Positions 51,060 through 59,913 of a stretch of 64,000 nt of DNA are shown in pieces. Position 1 is the stretch's first letter, and every line of letters begins with the position of its first letter. Both the position numbers and the translations under genes were made by a program. Source of the stretch: Opitutaceae bacterium (GTDB taxonomy: Bacteria; Verrucomicrobiota; Verrucomicrobiia; Opitutales; Opitutaceae); NCBI GenBank assembly GCA_016794785.1, contig JAEUHC010000014.1, forward strand, positions 248,001 through 312,000. Reading direction: 5' to 3'. Below the pieces are notes generated by a model that ran no database searches, was not told where the DNA came from, and saw only the letters and a list, made by a program, of their open reading frames with translations.

Positions 51060-51119
51060 ACCGAGTTCACAGAGCCAGCAAGAGTGCACGGAGACAGAAA
51101 AACCCTCTGTGAACTCGGT
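51060..51119. repeat. ACCGAGTTCACAGAG inverted repeat
   Basis: ACCGAGTTCACAGAG (51060-51074) and CTCTGTGAACTCGGT (51105-51119) are exact 15-base inverted arms. A CTCTGTGTCCTCTGTGG string follows. It lies about 45 bases before the sialidase-like gene. Confidence 0.7.
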
Positions 51120-51164
51120 CTGAAACTCTGTGTCCTCTGTGGCTAATCTGGATTCTTGCCTACC

Positions 51165-52334
51165 ATGATTCGCCCCGCATTCCTCACGCTGGTGGGTTTA
51201 ATCGCTCACTCGGTGGTCTCGTTGGAGGCCGCGCCCGCGCTCACCAAAGTCCGCGATCTCGTCATCTACCGCGACCCGGTGTTCTACGCCGCGTTTCCCT
51301 CCGTGGTGCAGCGGCCCGACGGCGAGCTGCTTGTGGCCTTTCGCCGCGCGCCCTCGCGGCGCGCCGTCGGCGAGAAAGGCGAATCCCACGTCGATCCCAC
51401 CAGCCAGCTCGTGCTTGTGCGCTCGCGAGACGGCGGCGCGACGTGGAGCGCCACCCCCGAGCTCATCTACGCGCACGCCTTGGGTGGTTCGCAGGACCCG
51501 TGCCTCCTCCAGCTCCGCGACGGCACGCTGCTCTGCGCGAGCTACGGCTGGATGTTTCTCAACGCCGAGGGTTCGGCGAGCCGGCCGACGCCGAATTTCC
51601 AGAGCAAGCCCGGCGTGCATTTCCTCGGCGGCTACCTCGTCCGCTCGGCCGACGGCGGCCGCTCGTGGCAGGGGCCCACCTATCCGCCGCACATCGCTGC
51701 TGAGATGAACCTCGATCCCTACGGCCGGCCGCTGCCCGCCTACAACCGCGGCGCGCTGATCGAAGGCGCGGGTGGCCGCCTCTTCTGGGCCGTCGCCGCC
51801 AACGACCGCATCGCACCGCGCAAGACCTCTACCCATCTGCTCGTCTCCGACGACCGCGGCGCAAGCTGGCGCTACGCCGCACCGGTCGCCGTGGACGACA
51901 AAGTCACCTTCAACGAGACCTCGATCTACGAGACCCCGAAAGGCGACCTCGTGGCGTTCATGCGCACGGCCAACTTCGACGACCACGCCTGCCTCGCGCG
52001 CTCCACCGACGGTGGGAAAACGTTCCAGCCGTGGCAAGACATGGGCTGGAAAGGCCACCCGCTCCACGCCCAGCGCCTGCCCGACCAGCGCGTGCTCCTC
52101 GTCTATGGCTACCGCCACAAACCGTTCGGCATCCGCGCCCGCGTCCTCAACGCCGAGTGCACCGACTTCGCCACCGCCCCTGAAATCGTGCTCCGCGACG
52201 ACGGCGGCACGACGGACCTCGGCTACCCGTGGTCCGTCGTCCTCGACGCGAAGCACGTGCTCGTTACCTACTACCTCAACGTCGCCGACGGCCCGCGGCA
52301 CATCGCGGGAACGGTGCTGGAGATCGGCCAGTAG
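51165..52334 (+). CDS. Exo-alpha-sialidase-like BNR protein
   Basis: A 389-residue exported beta-propeller. Signal peptide about 1-22 (ending LEAA). Four Asp boxes, S/T-x-D-G-G-x-T/S-W/F, at 87-94, 161-168, 228-235 and 280-287, define the sialidase-type fold. The catalytic Tyr/Glu pair expected in GH33 cannot be confirmed by eye, so it may be a sialidase, another glycoside hydrolase or a non-catalytic propeller. Follows MFS and Gfo/Idh genes, which fits degradation of a glycan. A REP-like repeat begins 5 bases past its stop. Confidence 0.78.
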   Translation: MIRPAFLTLVGLIAHSVVSLEAAPALTKVRDLVIYRDPVFYAAFPSVVQRPDGELLVAFRRAPSRRAVGEKGESHVDPTSQLVLVRSRDGGATWSATPELIYAHALGGSQDPCLLQLRDGTLLCASYGWMFLNAEGSASRPTPNFQSKPGVHFLGGYLVRSADGGRSWQGPTYPPHIAAEMNLDPYGRPLPAYNRGALIEGAGGRLFWAVAANDRIAPRKTSTHLLVSDDRGASWRYAAPVAVDDKVTFNETSIYETPKGDLVAFMRTANFDDHACLARSTDGGKTFQPWQDMGWKGHPLHAQRLPDQRVLLVYGYRHKPFGIRARVLNAECTDFATAPEIVLRDDGGTTDLGYPWSVVLDAKHVLVTYYLNVADGPRHIAGTVLEIGQ

Positions 52335-52339
52335 CCGCA

Positions 52340-52426
52340 AGGTGGGGCCGGTTCTCCGAACCGGCCTGAGTTCCAGCGGACATTTCACCTCACAACCCAG
52401 GCCCGCCCGGAGAGCGGGCCCCACCT
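52340..52426. repeat. Palindromic repeat, GGTGGGGCC family, copy 3
   Basis: AGGTGGGGCCGGTTCTCC begins it and GGGCCCCACCTC ends it. Inner hairpins are GGTTCTCCGAACC and CCCGCCCGGAGAGCGGG. The closest relatives are at 32097 and 34921. Confidence 0.75.
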
Positions 52427-52466
52427 CGGACACGTTGTGGCTGCAGCTTGGCTTCATCGCGATTCC

Positions 52467-53543
52467 ATGCGTGATCACGGCGTGCCTCGCACTCTCGCCG
52501 ATCTCTCCCTGCCCGACCTTGAGCTCCAGCTCGCGGCCTGGGGGTTTAAGCCCGCGCACGCCGCGCGCGTGCTGCGCGGCTACTACGCGAGCGGCGGCGA
52601 ACTCACCGACGATCCCGCTCGGCCGTTTCCCGCCGGCCTGCTCGAACAACTGCACGCCGAATTTCCTGCCTCCGCCGCCCCCGCGCTCGCCGCGCGCCAA
52701 GTCGCCGACGACGGCACGGCCAAGCTCCTCCTCCGCCTCGCCGATGCGCGCACGGTCGAGACGGTGCTGATGCCGGATTTCCGCGCCGACCGCGCGGCGG
52801 GCTGCGTGTCGTCGCAGGTCGGCTGCGCGATGGGCTGCGATTTTTGCGCCACGACCAAGACCGGCTTCGAGCGCAACCTCACCGCCGGCGAAATCGTCGC
52901 GCAATTTCTCGCGCTCCGCCGCGAGGCGCTCGCCGCCGGGCGCAAATTGCAGACCCTCGTCTTCATGGGCATGGGCGAGCCGCTGCTCAACCTCGACGCG
53001 GTGCTCGCCGCCGTCGAGCGCATCGCCGACAACCGCCTCGGCGCCCTCGGCTGGCGCCAGATCACGATTTCAACCGTCGGCATCGTGCCGGGCATCGATG
53101 CGCTCACGGCCACCGGGCTGAACTTCCACCTCGCCGTCTCCCTCCACGCGCCCGACGACGCGACACGCGCCGACCTGCTCCCGATGGGCAAACGTTTCCC
53201 CATCGCCGACATCCTCGCCGCCGCCGATCGCTTCCAAGCCAGCCGCGGCCGCCCGGTGACCATCCAATATTGCTTGCTCAAGGGCGTGAACGATTCCCCC
53301 GCCCACGCGCGCACGCTCGCCACCACGCTCGGCGCGCGCCGGATGCACGTGAACCTACTCCGCTACAACCCCACCGGCCTCAGCCTCCGCGGCCGCACTT
53401 ACGAGCGCACGCCCGACGACGCAGCCGACGCCTTCGCCGCCGAGCTGCGCACGCGCGGCGTGGTCGCGCATTTCCGCCGCTCGCGCGGCCGCGACATCGA
53501 CGCCGCCTGCGGCCAGCTCCGCGAGCGCATGGCCGCACGCTGA
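52467..53543 (+). CDS. rlmN: 23S rRNA (adenine(2503)-C2)-methyltransferase RlmN
   Basis: A 358-residue radical SAM enzyme. N-terminal helical domain, then C120-AMG-C124-DF-C127, the iron-sulfur ligands, GMGEPLLN and ISTVGI on the barrel, and a Cys near residue 348, the C-terminal Cys of the ping-pong mechanism. It methylates A2503 of 23S rRNA (and A37 of some tRNAs). The ATG at 52467 was chosen; an in-frame GTG 30 bases upstream is inside a repeat region. It is 40 bases after a REP-like element. Cfr paralogy is less likely from context. Confidence 0.92.
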   Translation: MRDHGVPRTLADLSLPDLELQLAAWGFKPAHAARVLRGYYASGGELTDDPARPFPAGLLEQLHAEFPASAAPALAARQVADDGTAKLLLRLADARTVETVLMPDFRADRAAGCVSSQVGCAMGCDFCATTKTGFERNLTAGEIVAQFLALRREALAAGRKLQTLVFMGMGEPLLNLDAVLAAVERIADNRLGALGWRQITISTVGIVPGIDALTATGLNFHLAVSLHAPDDATRADLLPMGKRFPIADILAAADRFQASRGRPVTIQYCLLKGVNDSPAHARTLATTLGARRMHVNLLRYNPTGLSLRGRTYERTPDDAADAFAAELRTRGVVAHFRRSRGRDIDAACGQLRERMAAR

Positions 53544-53623
53544 TCGGTGCCGGCGCGCGACCGCGCGAAAATCGGCTTCCGTTCGCCCTCGCCCGCCGTA
53601 GCGTGCGCCATCCGCCCGCGCGC

Positions 53624-54313
53624 ATGAAACTCTCCGTCGTCATTCCCTGCTACAACGAGGCCAAGACCATCCGACTCATCGTCGACCGCGTGCTCGCCGC
53701 CCCCGTGGCCGAGAAGGAAATCATCATCGTGGACGACTGCTCGCGCGACGGCACCCGCGACATCCTCCGCACCCAAATCGCGCCACTCGTCTCGAAGATC
53801 CTCTACCACGAGGTCAACCAGGGCAAAGGCGCCGCGCTCCGCACCGGCATCGCCGCCGCCACGGGCGACGCCGTGATCATCCAGGATGCCGATCTCGAAT
53901 ATGACCCGCAGGAATACCCGCGCCTGCTCCGGCCGATCCTCGAGGGCAAGGCCGACGTCGTCTTCGGCTCGCGCTTCGCCGGCGGCGACGCCCACCGCGT
54001 CGTCTATTTCTGGCACATGATGGGCAACAAGTTTCTCACGCTGCTCTCCAACATGGCGACCAACCTGAACCTCACGGACATGGAGACCTGCTACAAAGTC
54101 TTCCGCCGGGAAGTGATTCAGAAAATCAAGATCGAGGAGAACCGCTTCGGCTTCGAGCCGGAGATCACGGCCAAGGTGGCGAAGGCCAACGTGGTGATCT
54201 ACGAGGTCGGCATCAGCTACTACGGCCGCACTTACGCCGAGGGGAAGAAGATCGGCTGGCGCGACGGCTTCCGCGCCCTTTGGGCGATCTTCAAATACAA
54301 CCTGCTGCGCTGA
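53624..54313 (+). CDS. Glycosyltransferase family 2, dolichyl-phosphate-mannose synthase-like
   Basis: A 229-residue cytoplasmic GT2. [31 protein letters not shown] (around residue 40), [13 protein letters not shown] (metal) and VFGSRFAGG form the DPM1-like GT-A core; the last 90 residues include [12 protein letters not shown]. It lacks C-terminal helices, unlike GtrB. Such enzymes load a sugar on polyprenyl phosphate, as a donor for membrane-bound GT-C enzymes. Several GT-C-like genes lie downstream, which fits this role. The sugar is unknown. Confidence 0.85.
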   Translation: MKLSVVIPCYNEAKTIRLIVDRVLAAPVAEKEIIIVDDCSRDGTRDILRTQIAPLVSKILYHEVNQGKGAALRTGIAAATGDAVIIQDADLEYDPQEYPRLLRPILEGKADVVFGSRFAGGDAHRVVYFWHMMGNKFLTLLSNMATNLNLTDMETCYKVFRREVIQKIKIEENRFGFEPEITAKVAKANVVIYEVGISYYGRTYAEGKKIGWRDGFRALWAIFKYNLLR

Positions 54314-54389
54314 GCGGTCCCGGCCCGGGCCGGCGCCGGCGCAGAAACGGCGTTGCGTGGGCGCGCGGACCCGGCCTTCCTTTTCGCCC

Positions 54390-55352
54390 GTGCCCTTGCC
54401 CGCGATCACCGTCGTCACGCCCGTCTTCAACGAGGAGGCCGTGCTGCCTGAGCTGCTCTCGCGCCTGACCGCGCTTTTCGACGCCCACCGCGACTGCGCC
54501 TGGCGCGCCGTGCTCGTCGACGACGGCAGCCGCGACCGCACGGCTGAGCTGGTGCGGGCGGCTGCGGTGCGCGATCCGCGGTTCGAGCTCGTCGAGCTCT
54601 CACGCAATTTCGGCTTCCAGAGCGCCCTCTCCGCCGGGCTCGCCCACGCCGCCGGCGCCGACGCGGTGGTGACGATGGACGCCGACCTGCAGGACCCGCC
54701 CGAGATCATCCCGGAGTTCGTCGCGGCCTGGCGCGGCGGCGCCGAGGTCGTGCGCGCGGTGCGGCGCTCCCGCAGCGAGAAGGGCCTGCGGCGCGTGGGC
54801 TTCGATCTTTTCCACGCGCTGTTCGGCAAACTGATCGACTACCCCATCGAGCCCAACACCGGGACCTTCGGGCTCCTCGGCCGCAACGCCCTCGCCACCT
54901 TCAACTCGCTGCCTGAGCACCACCGCTTCTTTCCCGGCCTGCGCAGCTGGATCGGCTTCCAGACGGCCGATGTGCCCTACGATCGCCAGGAGCGCGCGGC
55001 GGGCCAGCCGCAGCAGACGTTCCACCACCTGCTGCGCTACGCGCTCGACGGGCTCTTCAGCTTCTCGCGCCTGCCGCTGCGCCTGCTCACATTCACGGGC
55101 GTCATCATCGCCAACGCCGGTTTCGCGGCGGCGATCTTCTACGCCATGCGGCGCATCCTGGATCTTGAGACGGCGCCGACAGGCTACACCACCCTCGTCA
55201 CGCTGCTGCTCTTCATCGGCGGCGTGCAGCTCATCGGCATCGGCGTGCTCGGCGAATACCTCGGGCGCATCTATGACGAGGTGAAGCGCCGGCCCCACTA
55301 CATCGTGAAGCCGGGCGCCCGCGCGGACGGCAAACGCGGGCCCGGCGCGTGA
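54390..55352 (+). CDS. GtrB/ArnC-like polyprenyl-phosphate glycosyltransferase
   Basis: About 320 residues. VVTPVFNEEAVLPELLSRL, VDDGSRDRTAELV and VTMDADLQDPPEII are the GT2 motifs. Two C-terminal helices (LPLRLLTFTGVIIANAGFAAAIFY and TLVTLLLFIGGVQLIGIGVLG) are typical of GtrB/ArnC enzymes, which transfer sugar onto undecaprenyl phosphate on the cytoplasmic side. Start is GTG 54390; a GTG at 54357 would add 11 residues. GTGA overlap with the next gene indicates coupling. It probably provides the donor for the GT-C-like protein that follows. Confidence 0.85.
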   Translation: MPLPAITVVTPVFNEEAVLPELLSRLTALFDAHRDCAWRAVLVDDGSRDRTAELVRAAAVRDPRFELVELSRNFGFQSALSAGLAHAAGADAVVTMDADLQDPPEIIPEFVAAWRGGAEVVRAVRRSRSEKGLRRVGFDLFHALFGKLIDYPIEPNTGTFGLLGRNALATFNSLPEHHRFFPGLRSWIGFQTADVPYDRQERAAGQPQQTFHHLLRYALDGLFSFSRLPLRLLTFTGVIIANAGFAAAIFYAMRRILDLETAPTGYTTLVTLLLFIGGVQLIGIGVLGEYLGRIYDEVKRRPHYIVKPGARADGKRGPGA

Positions 55353-57586
55353 AGGATGCCGCCGCGAGATCCGGGCCGGCCTGGCTGGACACCTCCGTCC
55401 TGACCCTCGCGTCAGGCCTCCTCGTCATCGCGGCAGCGATGGCGATGTTCAGCACGTTCATGTTTTACGACGACGAGGGCTATGTGCTGCTGTCGCTGAA
55501 AAATTTCTCGGAGCATAGCGGGCTCTACCGCGACGTTTACACCCAATACGGGCCGTTTCCCTTCGTCACCTACCATGCCCTGCAGCTGCTCGGGGTGCCC
55601 CTCACGCACACCGTCGGCCGCGTCATCACGCTGGGCGCGTGGGCCGGCACAGCGTGGGCGTGCATGGCCCTCGTCGGCCATGCCACGCGGAGCCTCGTCG
55701 TGCGGCTGGCGGTGCTGGCCGCGGTCTTCGTCTACCTCTGGGCGATGGCCAACGAGCCGTCGCACCCGGGCGGGCTCATCGTTTTTCTCACGGCCCTGCT
55801 GGCGCTGCTCGGCTACCGCTGGATCGAGCGCGGGCAATGGACGCCTTGGGCCATCCTCGCCGGCGCGATCGCCGCGGCGTTGCTGCTGACGAAAATCAAC
55901 GTGGGCGTGTTCGCCGTGTTTTCCACGGGCGTGTGGTGGCTGCTCCACACCCGGGTGGATGCGCTGCGGCGCTGGGCGCCGGCCATCGTGGCGGCGGCGG
56001 GCGTGGTGTTGCCGCTCGGCCTGATGCGCGCGCTCCTCGGCGCGCCGTGGGTCCAGGATTTCGCGCTCGTGTTTGGCTGCTCCATGGTCGCGACCGCGCT
56101 GGCGGTCGGCGTGGGGGCGACCGGACGCGTGGGCTGGCGGCCGCTGGCGGCGGGCGCGGCGGCGGCGGGCGGGGTCGCCTTGGTCGTCCTCGGGGCCGTC
56201 ATGCTGTGCGGCACGACGCCGCGCGAACTGCTGGAGGGTATCCTGCTGGGTCCGCTGCGGCATCCGGTGGTGTTCAGCGTGCGTTACGATTGGCCGTCCG
56301 GCATCGCCTTCGCCGCGGTGATCTCGGCGACGCTTTGCGCAGGGGCTTGGCTGCTGCGGCGGCGCGGCCATGCTTGGGTCGATACGGCGGTCGCGGGCCT
56401 GCGCCTGGTCGCGGCGGCGGGGCTGGCGGTGAGCATCACGCGCTATCCGATCCTGCGGCCGGAGTATCTGACGTTCGGTTGGATGCTGCCGTGCGTGTGG
56501 CTGTTTGCCTGGCCGCTGGCCGGCACGGAGGCGGCGAGGAACAGCGCGCGCGCCTGGATCGCGCTGCTCCTGATCGGCCAAACCCTCCACGTGTTTCCCG
56601 TGCCCGGCAGCCAGATCGGCTGGGGCTCGGTGTTGTTCGTCCCGCTCGTGGCGCTCGGGGCGTGGGAGGCGGCGACGTGGCTCGCGCGGCGCGGCACGGG
56701 CACGTGGCTCGCGGCGCGATCCACCGCGTTCGCGGCGACCGCGGCGCTCGCGCTGTTTTGCGGCGTGACGGCCTGGAACTTTGGCCGCGTCGCGGCGCGT
56801 TACACGGAAGGCCAAAGCCTCGGCTTGCCAGGCGCGGAGGCAATCCGGCTGCCCGATCACTCGGCGGCGCTTTTCCGCGTGCTCACCCACAACGCCGTGG
56901 CCCACGCCGACGTGCTGTTTTCCCTGCCGGGCGCGTTCAGCTTCAACCTCCTGACCGGCCTGCCGACGCCCACGCTCGCCAACGCCACGCACTGGTTTTC
57001 TCTCCTCGATGAGACGCGCCAGCAGGCCATCATCCGCAAACTCGAGGCCCATCCGCGCGCCGGCCTGATCGTGCAGCCGGGCCAGGTGAAGTTCCTCGTC
57101 GATCGGAACATGGCGCCCAAGGGCCCGCTCCACGACTACGTGCGCGCCCACTACGAGGCCGTGTTCGGCTTTGACGAAGTGGAGTTCCACGTGCGCCGCG
57201 GCAGGAAGATCGCGCCGTTTCTCGTCGCGGAGCTGCTCACGCTCGCCGAGGGCGCCGCGCCGGCCGGGGCCGAAAGTTCCCTCCTCCGCCTCGCGCTGCT
57301 CACGCCGCCCGCCCAGCCGATCGCACGGGTGGAAATCCTCTCGCGCGGCCCCGAACCCATCGTGCTGGACGCCTCCAACGCCCGCCTCGAAACCGCCCCG
57401 GCCAGCGTGCGGGGCGAACCCGCCGGCCCCGCGCGACCCGCGGCCTGGCCGGCGCAACCGGGCGGTCCGGCGATTCTAAACCTCTTTTTCCACGGCGAAA
57501 AACTCCCCGCCATCGCCCCGGGCGCCACGCTCGTGCTGCGCGACGCCGCGGGCCGCGAGGTCGGCCTCGCCCGGCTCGCGCCGTAA
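55349..57586 (+). CDS. Multi-spanning GT-C-like membrane protein
   Basis: A 745-residue membrane protein with about 11-12 helices up to residue ~500, then a soluble tail of about 240 residues. The first periplasmic loop has YDDEGYVLLSLKNFSEHSGLYRDVYTQYGPFPFV, with the acidic DDE expected of GT39/GT-C transferases. GTG start overlapping the previous stop, so coupled to the GtrB-like enzyme. It likely uses polyprenyl-phosphate sugar as donor in the periplasm. The tail may recognise the acceptor. Confidence 0.75.
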   Translation: MKDAAARSGPAWLDTSVLTLASGLLVIAAAMAMFSTFMFYDDEGYVLLSLKNFSEHSGLYRDVYTQYGPFPFVTYHALQLLGVPLTHTVGRVITLGAWAGTAWACMALVGHATRSLVVRLAVLAAVFVYLWAMANEPSHPGGLIVFLTALLALLGYRWIERGQWTPWAILAGAIAAALLLTKINVGVFAVFSTGVWWLLHTRVDALRRWAPAIVAAAGVVLPLGLMRALLGAPWVQDFALVFGCSMVATALAVGVGATGRVGWRPLAAGAAAAGGVALVVLGAVMLCGTTPRELLEGILLGPLRHPVVFSVRYDWPSGIAFAAVISATLCAGAWLLRRRGHAWVDTAVAGLRLVAAAGLAVSITRYPILRPEYLTFGWMLPCVWLFAWPLAGTEAARNSARAWIALLLIGQTLHVFPVPGSQIGWGSVLFVPLVALGAWEAATWLARRGTGTWLAARSTAFAATAALALFCGVTAWNFGRVAARYTEGQSLGLPGAEAIRLPDHSAALFRVLTHNAVAHADVLFSLPGAFSFNLLTGLPTPTLANATHWFSLLDETRQQAIIRKLEAHPRAGLIVQPGQVKFLVDRNMAPKGPLHDYVRAHYEAVFGFDEVEFHVRRGRKIAPFLVAELLTLAEGAAPAGAESSLLRLALLTPPAQPIARVEILSRGPEPIVLDASNARLETAPASVRGEPAGPARPAAWPAQPGGPAILNLFFHGEKLPAIAPGATLVLRDAAGREVGLARLAP

Positions 57587-57595
57587 TCGCGCGGC

Positions 57596-58345
57596 TCACC
57601 GCCGCCGCGCGACGAGGAGCAGGCTCACCCCGAAGGGAAACGGCACCCGCCAGTGCGCGAGGGCCACGAATTGCGCGCGCAGGAAGGCGTTGATCGGCCG
57701 CGCGGGGATGCGGTCCTCGCTGCGGGTCGCGCCGGCGGCCGGCGCCGGGCCGCTGCGCCCGCGCCAGGCGCGCCATTTGCGCACGGCCCACACCGCGGGA
57801 TAGACGAGGACATTCGTGTAGTTGGCGTGGATGATTTCCCACTCGCCCGCGGGAAAAAGCGCCCGCAACTGCGCGCGGTCATAGCGGCGGAAGTGGTGCA
57901 GCGCCACATCCCAGTCGCTCCACAGCGCCATGCTCGCCGGCACCGTGACGACCGCCAGGCCACCGGGCTTGAGCAGCCGGTGGAAACCCTGCACGACCGC
58001 CCGATCGTCCGGCACGTGCTCCAGCACATCAAGCGCGGTGACATACTCCAACGAGCCATCGGGCAACGGCACCCGGTCACCCGCCAGGCTGATGATCTGT
58101 TCGGGTCGGAAGCGCGTGCGCAGGAGGCGCAGCGCCTCCTCATGATCGTCGAGCACCATCACGCGGCACAACCGCTCCATCTCCTGTGCAAAGCTCCCCG
58201 TGCCCGCGCCGCAGTCGAGCAGCAGGTCACCCGGCGCCGGCGCCCGCACGCGCTGGATCCATTCGCGGGCGAAGCGGCGCTTGCCCGAGTAATACCAATG
58301 CTCCGCCTCGAGGGCGGCGATGTTGGCGTATTCGGCGGCGTCCAT
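57596..58345 (-). CDS. Class I SAM-dependent methyltransferase
   Basis: A 249-residue methyltransferase. LLLDCGAGTGSFAQEM (motif I), VMVLDDHEEALRLLRTRF (motif II), VTALDVLEHVPDDRAVVQGFHRLLKPGG (post-I) fit the UbiE/Methyltransf_11 class, often found as glycan or lipid methylases in such loci. The ATG at 58343-58345 gives MDAAEYANIAALEAEHWYY, with the usual WYY opening of this subtype. It is on the opposite strand to the neighbouring GT-C-like genes. Target unknown. Confidence 0.85.
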   Translation of the reverse strand: MDAAEYANIAALEAEHWYYSGKRRFAREWIQRVRAPAPGDLLLDCGAGTGSFAQEMERLCRVMVLDDHEEALRLLRTRFRPEQIISLAGDRVPLPDGSLEYVTALDVLEHVPDDRAVVQGFHRLLKPGGLAVVTVPASMALWSDWDVALHHFRRYDRAQLRALFPAGEWEIIHANYTNVLVYPAVWAVRKWRAWRGRSGPAPAAGATRSEDRIPARPINAFLRAQFVALAHWRVPFPFGVSLLLVARRR

Positions 58346-58476
58346 GCGGGGGCAGCACGTTGTTTCGCGGTCCCGCGCGCTCCAAGTGCAAAAGCGGATG
58401 AAATCCGCCCGCCGGACCCCCGGGGGACCGAGTTTCCGCTCGACTCCGCCCGCGGCCGGGAAAATTTCCTGTGCGG

Positions 58477-59913
58477 ATGACCGACGCCCCGCCCGCCCGC
58501 CCGGCTCTGGCCGCAGTGCAGCTGGCTGCACGGGCGCTGCTCCTGCTCGCGCTGGCGCTGCTCGCCGTCTGGCTGTGGAGCCGAATCTGCCGTTTCCCCA
58601 ATGTGCCGTGGAATGACATGCGGCTCGCCCCGTCCATCGCGCTCGCCCAAGGCTGGCAGGTCTATCCCACGGCCGACGCCGGCACCATCAACACCTGGAT
58701 GTATGGGCCGCTGCCTCTGTTGCTCTTTCTGCCCGCCGCCTGGGCGCAAACAGCCGGCGATGCGCTGATGGTCGCCGCCGGCCTCAATCTCGCGCTCACG
58801 CTCGGGCCGCTCGCCCTCGTGTGCGCCTTCTGGCCCGCGAGCACTGCGGCTGCCGGCTCGTGCTGGGCCCGCGCGACGGCCTTCGCCCTCGCCCTCGCGC
58901 TGTGGCCTGAACTGCATTATTCGGTGCTGTTCTCCGACAATCTCGCCGTCGCCTGCGGCCTCGTGGGCAACCTCCTGCTCGTGCGCGCCCGCTCCCCCGG
59001 CGCATTGTGGGCGGCCGCGGCCCTCGCCACCGCCGCCGTCGGCTGCAAGCAGATCGCGCTGGGTATTCCCGTCGCGCAAATCGTCTGGCTGGGCGTGACC
59101 GCTGACACCCGCGAGGCGTGGCGCCACGCCGGGCGGTGTGCGGCCAGCGGAGCGATGATCGGCGGTGCGTTGATCGGGATGTTCGGATGGACGGGCCTGT
59201 GGTTCACGCTGGTTGAAATTCCCGGGGGCCTCGGCTGGGCGCCCGATGTCGCTCAGCGCCTGCGCGCCGTCGGCGCCGAACTCGCCCTGCTCGTGGCCTT
59301 GCCCGCCGTCACGATGCTGATGGCGCGGCGTTTTTTCGCTCAGCCCGCGCTGCGCCTGCCCGCCATCGTGTGGCTCTGCACGCTGCCGCTCGGGCTCGCC
59401 GGGATGATGAAGGTCGGCGGCTGGACCAATTCGCTGCACGGCTTCGTGCTGTGGCTGCCGCCCGTGCTCGTGGCCGCGTTGACGTGGCCGCGTCTCTCAG
59501 GGATCGGATCGCTCGCCGCGGCGGCCGCCGCCCTGGCGCTCACGGCGGGCCGCGTGCTGGCGGAGCCGGAGTTCGCCCTCCGCCCGCAGCTCGCCGCCTG
59601 CCGCGAGGCCGAGGTGATCGCGGATCAGTTCAAAGGCGCCGTGTGGTTTCCGATGCACCCGCTCGTCACGCTCTACAGCGACCGCCGCTACTATCACGAC
59701 GAGGACGGCCTCTACACGCGCGGCAAGGCTCGACGCCCGGTCCCGGCCGCCCAAGCCGCCGCCCACCTTCCCGCCTTGATGCGTGCGATCGCGCAGCGGC
59801 ATGACTGGACGGATTGGGGCATCGCGCGCAGCATGCTCCCACCCGGATCGGCCGACACCGTGATCGGCCATTGGACAGTGCGCACCGGCCGCGCGCCGGA
59901 GAAATCGCCGTGA
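58477..59913 (+). CDS. Multi-spanning membrane protein, GT-C-like
   Basis: A 478-residue membrane protein, about 10 helices. The first loop reads PNVPWNDMRLAPSIALAQGWQVYPTADAGTINTWMYGPLP, resembling the acidic first loop of GT-C enzymes. A C-terminal ~110-residue soluble segment includes KGAVWFPMHPLVTLYSDRRYYHDEDGLYTRG. ATG 58477 is preferred to GTG 58471. The stop overlaps the next gene (GTGA). A glycosyltransferase is possible, but no catalytic residue is proven. Confidence 0.72.
   Translation: MTDAPPARPALAAVQLAARALLLLALALLAVWLWSRICRFPNVPWNDMRLAPSIALAQGWQVYPTADAGTINTWMYGPLPLLLFLPAAWAQTAGDALMVAAGLNLALTLGPLALVCAFWPASTAAAGSCWARATAFALALALWPELHYSVLFSDNLAVACGLVGNLLLVRARSPGALWAAAALATAAVGCKQIALGIPVAQIVWLGVTADTREAWRHAGRCAASGAMIGGALIGMFGWTGLWFTLVEIPGGLGWAPDVAQRLRAVGAELALLVALPAVTMLMARRFFAQPALRLPAIVWLCTLPLGLAGMMKVGGWTNSLHGFVLWLPPVLVAALTWPRLSGIGSLAAAAAALALTAGRVLAEPEFALRPQLAACREAEVIADQFKGAVWFPMHPLVTLYSDRRYYHDEDGLYTRGKARRPVPAAQAAAHLPALMRAIAQRHDWTDWGIARSMLPPGSADTVIGHWTVRTGRAPEKSP

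Noticed and set aside
55412..57457. Long minus-strand open frame opposite a membrane protein gene
   Set aside because: Arg/Pro/His-rich shadow of the 55349-57586 membrane protein; no motif and no neighbour link.
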